A DNA stretch of 64,000 bases from Dermatophagoides farinae. Its lineage: Eukaryota > Arthropoda > Arachnida > Sarcoptiformes > Pyroglyphidae. The notes below the pieces were generated by a model that was given only the letters and a program-made list of their open reading frames with translations, was not told the origin of the DNA and made no database searches. A program made the position numbers and the translations under genes. This document shows positions 10,981 to 23,300 of the stretch, piece by piece. The stretch is taken from assembly GCF_024713945.1 (NCBI RefSeq), contig NC_134680.1:1574001-1638000 (forward strand), given 5' to 3'. The first letter of the stretch is position 1. Each line of letters begins with the position of its first letter.

Positions 10981-11862
10981 TCATTGATTATTTAGATTTT
11001 TGATCAGATTTTCAGTGAATAAAAATTCACTTAGTTTTTCCGGGAAATTCGGAGGTGGACTACGGATTAATTGTTCATGAAGATTTTTTCCATCCTCTAG
11101 ATCTCTATGATTATCATAGCCAAATGTAAATGATAATGTTGATCGATGTTGTTGTTGTTGTTGTTGATGTTGATGTTGCCCGGTTGATGATGATGAACGA
11201 CCATTATTAATCCGATAATTGCGACGATTAAATATGGGCGTATGTAGCGCTGAATGTGGTGTATCGATAGCAAAATATTCCTGTTCATCTGTTACGGTTG
11301 ATGAATTATTTGATGTTAATGAATTTGAACGTTCTAATTGTTTACTTAGATACGGATTATCATTACGTGATAATACCAGAATTTTCATATCAAGATTAAA
11401 ATTTTTTACACGTGGTGAAATTGGTGAACCATGTGTTAGATATTTATCCGTGATCGGAAATGGAACATTCGATGATATCGGCTTTGATGATGATAGTGAA
11501 AGATTATCATCATTCAATGATGAACCAAAACTTTGTGAATAATAACGACTACGATGTTTTTCTAACGAATGTGAATGGCCTCTTTTATAACGTTTTAAAT
11601 AGGTTGATCGTCTGATGGAAAGAAAAAGAATTTGAAATTAAAAATCAGATTAAAATTTAAAATTTTACCTAAATAAAGATGGCCATATATTGAAACATTT
11701 ATTCTTTTCATTATTATTCCTATCTGGGTTACTTTGTTGTTGTTGTTGTTGTTGAATAATCTTGATTTGTTCATCATCATCATCATCCTCTTCACAATCA
11801 TTATCATCATCATTAATATTGATGGTCATCATTGTATCATCAATTTCAATATTATGCATCAT
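10981..11862 (-). CDS. unrecognised Ser/Asn/Asp-rich protein, probably intracellular
   Basis: Two exons, 11862-11669 and 11611-10981, joined across a 57-bp GT...AG intron (ag|gtaaaat; ccatcag|acg) with matching phase, give 274 aa. The start ATG is preceded by an in-frame TAA. Exon 1 encodes an acidic Asp/Glu run followed by poly-Gln; exon 2 begins with a basic stretch (RSTYLKRYKRGHSHS), then Ser-rich segments with SP motifs (THGSPISPRVKNFNLDMKI, a possible proline-directed phosphorylation region), another poly-Gln tract (about 11150-11170 on DNA) and a more ordered-looking tail (SPPPNFPEKLSEFLFTENLI). No signal peptide, membrane helix or known domain. It could be a regulatory or scaffold protein; I do not recognise the family. 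Clean splicing, an upstream stop and a long uninterrupted second exon support it as real. Confidence 0.62.
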
Positions 11863-13176
11863 ATTCTTCAAGAATTAATAAATTCATTTAAAATTAAATA
11901 AATTTCCATCAAAGACTACAAATATTATCAATTTGGCTAACTGTTTGGATTGTTATCGATTGATCCAATAAAATGGTCTTCATGTGTTGGGTTTGTATAT
12001 AGGTCCCAACACAAAAACAGATGCAATAGCAGCATCACGCAATGTTCATGTTGGTGTTTTGGTTGAGCCAATGACGAACATAGAGATAGAAAGAGAGAGA
12101 GAACAAAAAAAAAAGACTGCACTGGGCTTGGTACAATGAAGATGAAGAACGAATGGATCGATCCAAAGGGCGCAAGTCACAATAATGATTAAAATTAACT
12201 AATCAAAATAACCAGAATGAAATGTTCATTCAAAAATATTATTCGGCTATTCACTAAAGTATTTATCATTAGATTAGAATAGATTTATCGATCAATTAAT
12301 GGTAATTAATTAAAATAAAATGACACGATTGATCCCAATGTCAAGTTTATCAATCATGTTAGACATGATTCAAAGAAAAAATTGAATAAATATTTGAATA
12401 TAGCAATAATTTCATTTGCATAGATTACATATCATATTTCCGGAAAAAATGGAATGAATTTCTCATTCTATTCATTTTATTCGTATTCGATTTCTATTTC
12501 AACCACAGAATTCATCCATAGATCAATCATTTTTTATTCAATAATGATATCATTGAAAAATTGATTTAAAAAAAATCAAATTTTCGATTTCAAAAACGGC
12601 TAAATTCACAAAAGTTGTTAAATTCAATATATATTGAATGATGAATAATATGAACGGAATGGAATAAAGAGATGTGTGCTCAAGCATGCATCAAGTCTGT
12701 GTGTCTGTGTCTGTGTGTGTGTGTTGTGTGCAGGCAGTCAAACAGGCAAGCAGCACAGGCCAAATAATATAAACAAAACGAAGACGACGACAACAATAAC
12801 AATAAAATACAAAAAAAAACAGCAATCAATGAATAAAGGCGCCCGTGTAAATTCCGCCAAATTCTCCCCTCGTGTTTCATCATTATTATCGCTGTTCAAT
12901 TAATCAAAACAGATCTCGTCAATCATTCGATTGTCATTAATCCAGAAATTTCGATTGTCATTGGCGATTGTATTTCTATTTCGATGATCAATTCGAAAAT
13001 AAATTATCGTATCAAAATATTAAGATTTTTGATTTCTTTCTCTTTGGGCTTGCGGCCATTCGTTTAGGCCAATTTTTTTTCTTTGAATTTGAAATTCGAA
13101 AATCGCTTTTTGTATTTGTGTGTGTGTATCATTTGAGTTTCCTTCAAATCATCAAAATATCTTCAATTCTAACATC
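11863..13176. promoter_or_regulatory. divergent intergenic region shared by the Ser-rich gene and XPO7
   Basis: About 1.3 kb separates two divergent start codons, so both promoters should lie here. It contains a GT-rich tract at about 12697-12732 and, near 12836-12873, a patch richer in G+C than its surroundings (GGCGCCCG, TTCCGCC) that may mark the XPO7-side promoter. No experimentally known motif can be asserted. Confidence 0.35.
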
Positions 13177-16100
13177 ATGTGTGACGAACAAGTATTTTTT
13201 TTTTATTTAATTTAAGTTTTAACAAATTCTAATTCTGTTATTCTCCACTTTTTTCTCTTCATAAAAAAGGAATTGGTCCAATTGGAAACATTATGTAAAA
13301 AATTATATGAATCAAGCGACTCTGATGAACGTAAACAAGCCGAATCGGCATTGTTAATGTTTTCGAATTCGTTGGATTGTCTACCAAAATGTCAGCTATT
13401 ATTAGAACGTCGTGATGTATGTGATTCAATCAATTCTCTTTAAATGTTTTTTTAAATGTTTATTTATTAAAATTTTTTTAGTCGGCATTCGCACAATTAT
13501 TAGCGGCAACCACATTGACTAAATTGATTACACGTAATCCGACCGGTCTTTCCGTTGATCAACGTTTGGATATACGTAATTATATTCTAAATTATCTGGC
13601 ATCAAATCCAAAATTAGCACCATTCGTTTTGCAAGCATTGGTCACATTATTTGCTCGTATAACAAAAGTAGGATGGGTTGATATGAAAAATGATCAATTT
13701 GTTTTCCGTGATATCATACCGCACATCAGTCATTTTGTTGGTGTATGTAAAACCATGTTGATTGTGAAAAAAAAATTATTGACAAAATTAAATTCCTTAA
13801 ATAATAGGGGACGGTAGAGTATTGTAATATTGGTGTACAATTAATTTCCACACTTGTTATTGAAATGAAGTAAGTTGATGAAAATATTTTCGATTTAATT
13901 ATGATTTATATTGATTATTAATATTTCATGAAATTGAAATCATAGTCAACCGAACGCACATGAAGCAAATCGTTCTATATTCCGTCATCGAAAAATAGCA
14001 TCATCATTTCGTGATAAGAATTTATATGAATTTTTTCAACTAGCACAAGGATTGTTAAAAAGTGCTCTTGAAGAATTGAAAAAGAATAAAATATTGTATG
14101 ATGATGAACAAACATTGATTAGTAATCTACTCAAATTGATAATCAATTGCCTTTCATTTGATTTTATCGGTGCCTCATCCGATGATTCATCCGACGATCT
14201 AACCTGTAAGCAAAAAAAAAATATTTTAAAAAATAATTTGAAAATTGAATTTTTTCTCTTCCCCTAGGTGTACAAATTCCTACTAATTGGCGACCGGCAT
14301 TTCTTGACATGAATAATCTCAAAATTTACTTTGATCTATTTCATCTGTTACCGGCCAATATATCATCACTGGTAATAATGACATCTTAACTTAATGTTAC
14401 CTATTGAAAATGAAAAACCTTTTTTTTTGTTTCACATTAGTCACTTTCATGTTTAGTACAATTAGCATCGGTTCGTCGATCATTGTTCACAAATACTGAA
14501 CGGGTAAATTTCCTAAACAATTTGATCTCTGGCATAAGAATTATATTGGAAAATCCAACAAAACTTTCCGAACCAAGTGCTTATCATGAATTTTGTCGGC
14601 TACTAGCAAGATTAAAAATTAATTATCAATTAGGTGAATTAGTCAAGGCAGATGATTATGCTAAAACGTTGGAATTGATTGCAAATTTTACGATCACCAG
14701 TCTAAGGGTATGGTCAAAATTAAAAATGGATAATAATCCTATTTAATGATAATAATATATTGATGATATCTTCCTATAGATGTGGAGTGTTGCATCCAAT
14801 TCGATTCATTATCTATTAACCTTATGGCAAAAACTAGTTACATCTGTACCATATGTAAAAGCAACTGAACCACATCTATTAGAACGTTTCGCACCAGAAG
14901 TAACACGAGCTTATATAACATCAAGACTAGAAATGGTGAATGAAGTTGTTATGAACGGTTTAGAAGATCCATTTGATGAGATTGGAATGGTACAACAGCA
15001 ATTAGAACAATTATCAACTATAGCACGTTGTGAATATGAAAATACTTGTTCAATATTGGTTAATCTGTTTGATCAAGCTGCAAAAACATATCAGGATTTG
15101 ATGCAAACAATGCCACAATCCTGTGCTGAAGTTGAGATACAAGAAAATCGTCTCACTTGGCTTGTTTATATTATCGGCGCGGCTATCGGAGGCCGAGTAT
15201 TTCTCAATAGTAATGACGAACAAGATCATATGGACGGTGAACTAGCATTTCGTGTTTTACAATTGATGAATTTCACCGATATACGTCTAGCCCGTGGTGG
15301 ATTCTGTAAAAAGCTTGATCTGGCCATTCTCAGTTTTTTTGAACAATTCCGTAAGACTTATATTGGTGATCAAGTGCAAAAGACATCTACTGTCTATAAA
15401 CGTCTATCCGATGTTCTCGGTCTAAGTGAAGAGACAATGGTTTTAAGTGTTTTCATACGTAAAATGTACGTCGATGTTTTCAAATAATATATAGTTAAAT
15501 TTAAATAATTTAATTAATCTTTCTTGCTATTTGTTTGTTAACAGAATAACCAATCTAAAATATTGGGGAAACGATGAAGATATTGTTACGAAAACATTAC
15601 AGATTCTTAACGATCTATCCATCGGTTATTCAAGTGTTCGAAAATTGGTCCAATTGGAAGAAATTCAATTCATATTGAATAATCATACTGTATGCTTTTG
15701 ATAATATAATGATAAAATAGAATTCTAAATTCTGATTAATTATTCGATTGATTGATCATTAGGCCGAACATTTTCCATTTTTAAGCAATTCTTTTGATAT
15801 AAAATATATGAAGTGCCGTACAATATTCTATACATCATTAGGTCGATTATTCATGATCGATTCGGGTGAAGATGAGGATAAGTTTGAAAAATTTATGCAA
15901 CCAATCACTTGTGAGTTGTTTTTTTTGTTGTTGCCAACATTTTTTTTATTTGATTAATTGATTCTTTTTGTTAGCCTCATTGGATACGTTGAAAAATATG
16001 CTCAATAATAAATCAATGTTTAATGAAGAAGAAACAAAAGTAAGTAAAAAGTTTCTAATCCCTTTTCTTAGTTGATTAATCAATTTTTGAAACACACAGA

Positions 16101-17413
16101 AAGCCTTGATTGGAATATCTCGTGATCTACGTGGCCTAGTATATTCATTTATTTCCAGATCAAATATAATGATATTTTTCAATTGGATGTATGTATCTAT
16201 ATTTCTCAATTCTTTGGTATTTGTTTTTAATTTTTTTCTGTTTTTTTTTTGTTTTTTAATCAGATATCCAACATATACACCGGTTTTCCATGCAGCTATC
16301 GATCTTTGGTTCAATGATCCACAGGTGACAACACCGGTATTGAAATTATATGCTGAATTTGTACATAATCGATCACAACGTCTTCAATTCGATATATCAT
16401 CGCCAAACGGTATTCTATTATTTCGTGATGCAAGTAAATTGTTGGTCAATTATGGAACGAAAATCCTCATGATTCGTGATATACCGAGTGATCGTCTTTA
16501 TGCTATGAAATTGAAAGGCATTTCAATTTGTTTTTCCATATTGAAATTAGCATTGAGTGGATCATATGTAAATTTTGGTGTATTCGAATTATATGGTGAT
16601 ACAGCATTGAAAGATGCTCTCAATACGTTCATCAAATTGATTCTTTCTATTTCAATTACTGATATATTGGTAATTTTTTTTTATTTTTCTTTGGATTTTA
16701 GAAAATTTCTAAATGATTTTTTTCTTCCTTTCTAGGAATATCCAAAACTCAGCCAATCATACTATGTACTACTTGAATGTATTGCTCAAGATCATATGAA
16801 ATTCCTAGCTAATCTCGAACCTACTGTTTTCCTTTATATCATATCATCCATATCGGAAGGCCTAAATTCATTGGATAATGTATGCACATCTTGTTGTTCG
16901 GCATTGGATCATATCGTATCATACATTTTCAAAGAGATATCCAAACAGAATAAGAAAAAATCCTATGAAGTTAATTGTTTAATGGAATTGAAACCAGAAA
17001 TCTTTCAACAAATGTTATCGACAATAATGAATATAATCATGTTTGAAGATTGCCGTAATCAATGGTCAATGTCAAGACCACTACTTGGCCTAATCTTATT
17101 GAATGAAGATTATTTCAATGAACTACGTAGAAATATCATTTCACAACAACCGATTGAAAAACAAACAACAATGAATCGATTGTTTGATTACCTTATGAGG
17201 GATATTGAACGAAATTTATTGGCCAAAAATCGTGATCGGTATGTAAATCAAAAACATAAATAAAATAAAATAAGATGATTTTCTAATGATAACCATTTTG
17301 GTGATTTCCCATGTAGATTTACACAGAATGTATCAACATTTCGTCGTGAATTGAGTGATTTTCAAAAAGGAAGCGTTCCATGTAACAACGATATGATGAA
17401 CATGATGAACTGA
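13177..17413 (+). CDS. XPO7: exportin-7 (RanBP16)
   Basis: Importin-beta-family nuclear export receptor that binds RanGTP and carries protein cargoes out of the nucleus. Fifteen coding exons: 13177-13191, 13270-13416, 13482-13742, 13808-13869, 13946-14205, 14268-14371, 14441-14707, 14780-15465, 15545-15689, 15763-15910, 15975-16039, 16100-16188, 16264-16669, 16736-17238, 17317-17413. All introns are GT...AG and short, every phase matches, and the product is 1084 aa (human 1087). Matches to the family run end to end: [109 protein letters not shown]-type segments, [31 protein letters not shown] and the C-terminal NDMMN. The first exon holds only five codons (MCDEQ). The gene is complete and looks functional. 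Confidence 0.97.
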
Positions 17414-17559
17414 TTGGATCATTTTTTTCGAATATGTGGATCCATGTTTGTTGATATTTTTTCTTGTTTCAGAATAAGATTTTTTTTCTCAATACAAATC
17501 CAGAGTTTTTTTACCTGATTAAAATCATATCAAATCAATCTTTTTTTTAAAAAAAAACA

Positions 17560-20308
17560 TCAAATAGATTTTCTTCGAAATCTTGAAAATAATGCCGGCA
17601 TTAGGCCATAATGATTACTTTCGATTTCAATGTTTACACAATTATTGATTATCTGGATGGAACCTATGGTAATTCTATCAGGTGTCGTTGCAATTACAAA
17701 CGATAATGTGGAATTCTGTGATGATAAATCAGTTATGATGAATGGTTCAAGCCATTGATGATAATCGATAAATGATTGTATTGTATGGTAATCTGGTACG
17801 CAGATTATTGATCGAATCGAATCCGAATGTTTTGTCAATATATTGTCCATTTTGATTACAGCAATTTGATCAATATCGATTGCGAATGCAATCAACAAAT
17901 CTTCAAAAGAAATTGTTTCAATTTGATTTTGAAGATGATCATAGATATTACCACGCATATCAACAAATTTCATTTCAATCGAAAGTTGTATAGTATCATG
18001 TATGAGAAAATCGATTGGCAGATTAATTCCAATCGGGTTTTGTTTATCTTCAATGTAAGGTATTTGTATGTTTTTTTCATACCTATCATTTTGTCGACAT
18101 GAAAATCGTATTTCTATGGCAAATATTCGATTGAATTTACTCCGAGAATCTAATGATACATTAAACGAAATGATTTTGATGAATGGTGGTGGACTGTATA
18201 TCTGTCGATTGATATTAATTTTAGCGGATCTTTCGATTCGAATGGGACATTGTGGCAAAGTATTCTTCACATTCAATAGATATTGTTCAAATATTTCAGG
18301 GGTTTGATGGAGTAGAAATTCCTCTTCATCCGATGTAAACACCTGTTTGATTGATGCTTCCGTTAACGTTCTTAATGCTAATAGATATATCTGTGCTAAA
18401 CTGGATGCTTCCAGGTCGGATTTTCGTTCATTTCTTAGCCATTCTAATAGATTGAATAGTGCTCCTTTAACTTTATGTGTTACACGTTGATAATATAGGA
18501 TTGATGTACAACATTGTAATGCCATTGTCGATGAATCGGCATAATGAAAAATATTTCGATGAATAAAGTTAATAAGGAATTCTATTTGGAATTCGGTCAA
18601 ATGAATTTGACGATGTGCTACTGATAGAAACCAATTGATGAATTCCAGATAAACGATATAAACTTTATAACTTGTAATGGTAACCGGTAAATTTTTTAAA
18701 CTTTCAACACTACTATTATCCTGTTCTTTTGTCATCATCATTAGTTTGGCAATGAAATTGTCGACCAATTCTTGTGCCAATTCTTTGTGATCACGGCAGA
18801 ATATACAAAATCTTTTAATATAATGTAGATATTGTGGGATGAAAAAACTATCCAACAACAATTGTATTAGACGATCGGTTAATTGTGTCCGTTTTCGTAA
18901 TGCCTGATTCATCAGATGAAACAAACCGTTTGCGGCACGTTCATAATTTCGTTTATCCATCGAACTTTGCCGATGAAGTCGATATAACATGTTGAAAAAT
19001 TCATCGTCCGATATTATGAATGCAGATTGATTCATAATCTGCAGTTTTTTTTCTTGAGTATCCGGGCCATCAAACAGAAGTGGATGTAATGAATTTAACA
19101 ATGATAATGGTGGTGAATTCAATGGTGGTTCATAAATAGATTCGAAAGCAATACGGATGAAAGCCAACAATAGTAGTCGATGACCGACCGGTATCGATGG
19201 TATTGTACAAGCTTGAACCATTTGTCGTAAAAATAATTCTTCTTCTCTTGAGCTGAAGATATCAAAACCAAATTCGATTAAAAGTTTTAATGCAAATTGT
19301 ATCTGATGAATTTGATTACTAATGATAAATTTCGATAAAAATGGTCGTAAAATAAGCAATGATATTGAATCGGTATTATATCGTCCGGATAATATCAAAT
19401 GATGAACATCCATACAGATATGATAAAATTTTATATCCGGTGTATAATCAAATTGTTGCATGAGATTACGAATTTTTTCCAAATCATTTTCTGAATCAAA
19501 TAACGGTAACATACAGTATGCTTCTCGTATATTTCTTGGTGTCCTTAACGGTTTATAATCATTCGATATTTCGATTAACATTTCCTAGTATTGAATAATG
19601 TTGAGAAATTTATTATCATCAATGAAATAAAATCATACATACAGGATAAGTGGCGGAAATTTCTCGAAGACAATCTAGACAGATATCGTATTCAAATGAT
19701 TGTTGATCACAACTTTTAGCCAGCAATGTCCGGATGAAATTCGTGAACGATTTGGATATATTATCAACACCAATGATCTATTTCGCGACTCAACAATTAA
19801 AATTCATGACATTCATTGAAATGTTGCAGAAAAATTTACCGACTCTTTGAAGAATAATAACAAAGCTGTTGCACAATAATATAAACGGGCAATTATAATA
19901 ATTCGTTGTGGGGATTTATTTCGTTCAATCAACGATAACAATGTATGGAATGTCTCTTCAACTCTTTGTCAGTGTGAAAATGAAAATTTGAATTTATTCG
20001 CGAATGAATTTATTCACTACTTACTTTTCACTATAATCATACAATGGAAACATTTGTTCCAATAATGATAACAAATGCAAATGTATTTCATTACCAAGTG
20101 AATCATCACAAAGATCACGGATAACATCCGAATGAATATCGTTGAACCATTTTGATTCGAATACAGCGAAACAAAGTTGTGTACAAATATCCGAATAATG
20201 ATCGAACCAATCTGGCGTTCGTGGATTTAATAGTAGATTCGATTGTTGTTGATGATGTTTAGATTTTATATCGATTTTTGAATTTAATCTCTTCAGAATT
20301 GATGCCAT
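17560..20308 (-). CDS. AP5B1: AP-5 complex subunit beta-1
   Basis: Large beta subunit of the AP-5 adaptor complex, which acts with SPG11/SPG15 on late endosomes and lysosomes. Exons in transcript order: 20308-20025, 19963-19840, 19777-19643, 19584-17560; introns 58-62 bp; phases consistent; 855 aa (human 878). Family matches as I recall them: DICLDCLREISATYP (human ECLRELESCKP), FALKLLIEFGFDIFSSREEELFLRQM with IPSIPVGHRLLLLAF (human ALKAAFGEALFTAQDEALLLRRL with PALPPPTHLFYLH), FAIEIRFS, ISFEDLLIAFAI, and the C-terminal ear region WLEPFIITD...LSFVIATTPDRITIGS...NHYGLMPAL (human HLEPFVVVA...YCVAIHLPPDSKLLLR...DDWAVLPLA). Mostly alpha-solenoid, no membrane segment. The tail faces XPO7, leaving 146 bp between stop codons. 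Confidence 0.88.
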
Positions 20309-23300
20309 TTTTTTTGTCTAACAGTGGAAACTCCCACTTATTGAAATGAATTTTTCAAAAAAAATATCATCATCTGATTTATTTTTTCAAAATAAACAAA
20401 TAAAATATATACAAACAAAAAAAAGAAGAAATTTTTAAATAGTCAACTATCGATACAATCGATTAAATTATGATCATATAAAATAAAAATTTTCAAACCA
20501 AAACCATAATAATTCAAATTATCGGCATTTAACCAAAGTCTTCCGTTTCCGTTTATGACATAAATGATTATAATAACTCTTGATCATTTGATTCGATTAA
20601 ATGATTGTTATTTTCAAGCTTTATTTTAGTAATATAAAATATATAAAGCTTAAACTAACTGGCAATTGTAACGGCTCAATGATTAAAACAAAACAAAACG
20701 AAAAAAAATGGCTCATCGACCGGCAATGCCAATCAACCGGTTCATACATGGATGATCACTTTACTATTTGATTATTACTAAATGATGATAATCATAATAA
20801 TGATAATAATAATAATAATCTAAATTTAGTAATTCAATTCGAATCGGTAGATATTATTGTCATTATTATTATTTTGAAAAACAAAGCACTTTTTTTTGGC
20901 ATCCTTATGTCATTCAAATTATATGAAGATTAATACAAGAGAGTGAGAGAAAGAAATAGAGAGAGAGAGAGAGTTGTTACAATCGGTAAAAATAGGCAAA
21001 ACAAGATTGGCTACAAAGTTTTTTTTATATAATCAGATTCGTTCAGGTTTAAGTCAAATTTTTAATCAAAACAAAACAAAACAAAAAATGATTCGTTCGA
21101 ATCAATCAAGTAATAATTGACATATATGAACATATATTTTATTCATTTCATTCATTTATTCAACAACATGAAAACAAATGAAATGAAAATATAAAATTAT
21201 ACCAAGTAAGCACAAAATAATAATTTGTCAATTATAAATTTATTATTGATAGTTAATATTATTGAAACCTATAAATATATTGGAAAAACAAAGTTTCGAA
21301 AATTTCATTTCTGGTGGCCGTGTGTGCGTGTTTGTTTGTGGACCATATAATAATAATAAAACCCGATTATCGGTAATCAACAAACAAACAAACTTGTTGA
21401 TACTGAAAAAAAAGTGTGTATTCAAATGATTTTTGAATGATAAAAAAGAATGAAGAAAAATCTTGAAAGTATTTGTTTTTTTTTCACTTGTTTGTTCGTT
21501 ACACATTACAATATGTGTTCACAGACAAAGAAAATGGCAAAGTGACAAATATGGCGTTTTAGCGAACGCCTATCTATTTCTTTTATGTCTTCATGGTTCT
21601 TTTTTTTATTGAGAGTCTTAAAAATGATGATGATGATGATGACTGCCAGACAACAACAACAACAACAACAACAACAGAGACTGCACGTATTTATTCCGAT
21701 CCAGTTAACTCGAAAATTAGTCTAACTATCGTCGTCGTCATAAATGTTAAAGCTTCGTTTCTTTTTTTCTCATTCTTTGAATAATTTGGAATGTGAGAGA
21801 AGAAAGTGTGTGTGTGTGTGTGCTTGTTTGTTTGTTTCAAGTTTTTTGGATATTTTTTCTTTCCTCAAAGATTTTGTTGTTGTTGTTGAAATTTTTGACA
21901 CGATGAGTGTACGGCCAAATTCTGATATCACTAACAATATCTTGCACTAGCGACGGTGGGCCTTCCATTGAATGAAAATAGAAAGAAAAATTTCTCCGGA
22001 CCCTGGGCCCACTCGGCCCAATGGTAGATCCGCCACTGGAGAGATACATAAATATTTTTTTTCAACGAAAAAAAAAATTTTTTTTCAACACTGTGTGTTC
22101 AAATTATTACATATAGAGAAAGAAAAAAAAAATTTCATTTTTGTTTTTGTTTTGCACCGATTCGGATCATTGAATATATCAGTAGTTTAGTTGTTTCAGA
22201 AAAAAAAATGTTTTTGTGGGCGGTGTCCACTTTCTTGTTTGTTTGGATGAATATTTCACTTTTAAAGCACTACAATCACATCTGCATTCCGTAATGAGCA
22301 TCATAATGTGGAAAAAGTGTGCAGGTTTATTTTTGATCCACTCAATAATAATGAATAATAATGGTCCAATAATAATAATAATAATAATGATGATGCGTTT
22401 GTTTGTTTGTTTTTTTCTTTCTTTCTTGATGATAATAAACTAGATCCTGGTTGTCAATCCAATTGTGAATACATAGAAACAAAAATAATGGAAAAAAATT
22501 GACAATTTTATCTATAATAAACAACAACAGAAAAAAATACTTGCCGTAAATTCAGATGATGATGATGATGATGAGACTTTGGGATTATGAGACTCCAATT
22601 TTAGCTCAATCATTATCATTTCACCAGATATAGATTTATATTTCCATTGATGATTATTATCCAAATCATCAACACCAATAACCGATTTTTTTTTGTTTCA
22701 GGCTAATTATTCACTTTTTTCTACCTTGTGTGAGGTCTTTAATGTCTTTCAATCATCATCATCATCATCATCATTATTGTCGTTGTCATAGTTGTTGTTT
22801 TTTTTTCTTTTCTGAAGATGATTTTCATTGATTATATAAACTCTCATTATAAAAGAAAAAAAAGAAGATATTTATGTGAATTTCTTTATTTAAATGGATG
22901 ACTACTACACTTAAACACACAAACACACACACATACACAGAGAAAAAAAATCCAATTGAAAATTGGGTTCAACGAACAAAATATCGAATGTGGATGAAGG
23001 ATGGACAATTACAATAACAATATATCCACAATCGGAGGTAAAAATAAATAGATTTTTTTTTATTCATTTTTATTGACAAACACAACGGGTTTATAGATAA
23101 TGGTTAGTATTTTTTTTTGGAACAATATTGCCATAATCATTTTCTACTTCGATCAAGATATTTTCATTTCATTTTCGTTTATCTCTTTAGTTATTGATGA
23201 TGATGATGATGATGAACCTTCAAGGCTTATTAGTTTTATTGTTTTTTTTTTTTTTTTTTTTTTGGTTGCGAATATCTTCTAGCTACTTCTGTTGAAGCTG

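Noticed and set aside
16106-16735. 209-codon ORF inside XPO7 treated as one exon
   Set aside because: It reads through a clear GT...AG intron (16189-16263), shown by the match to exportin-7 on both sides.
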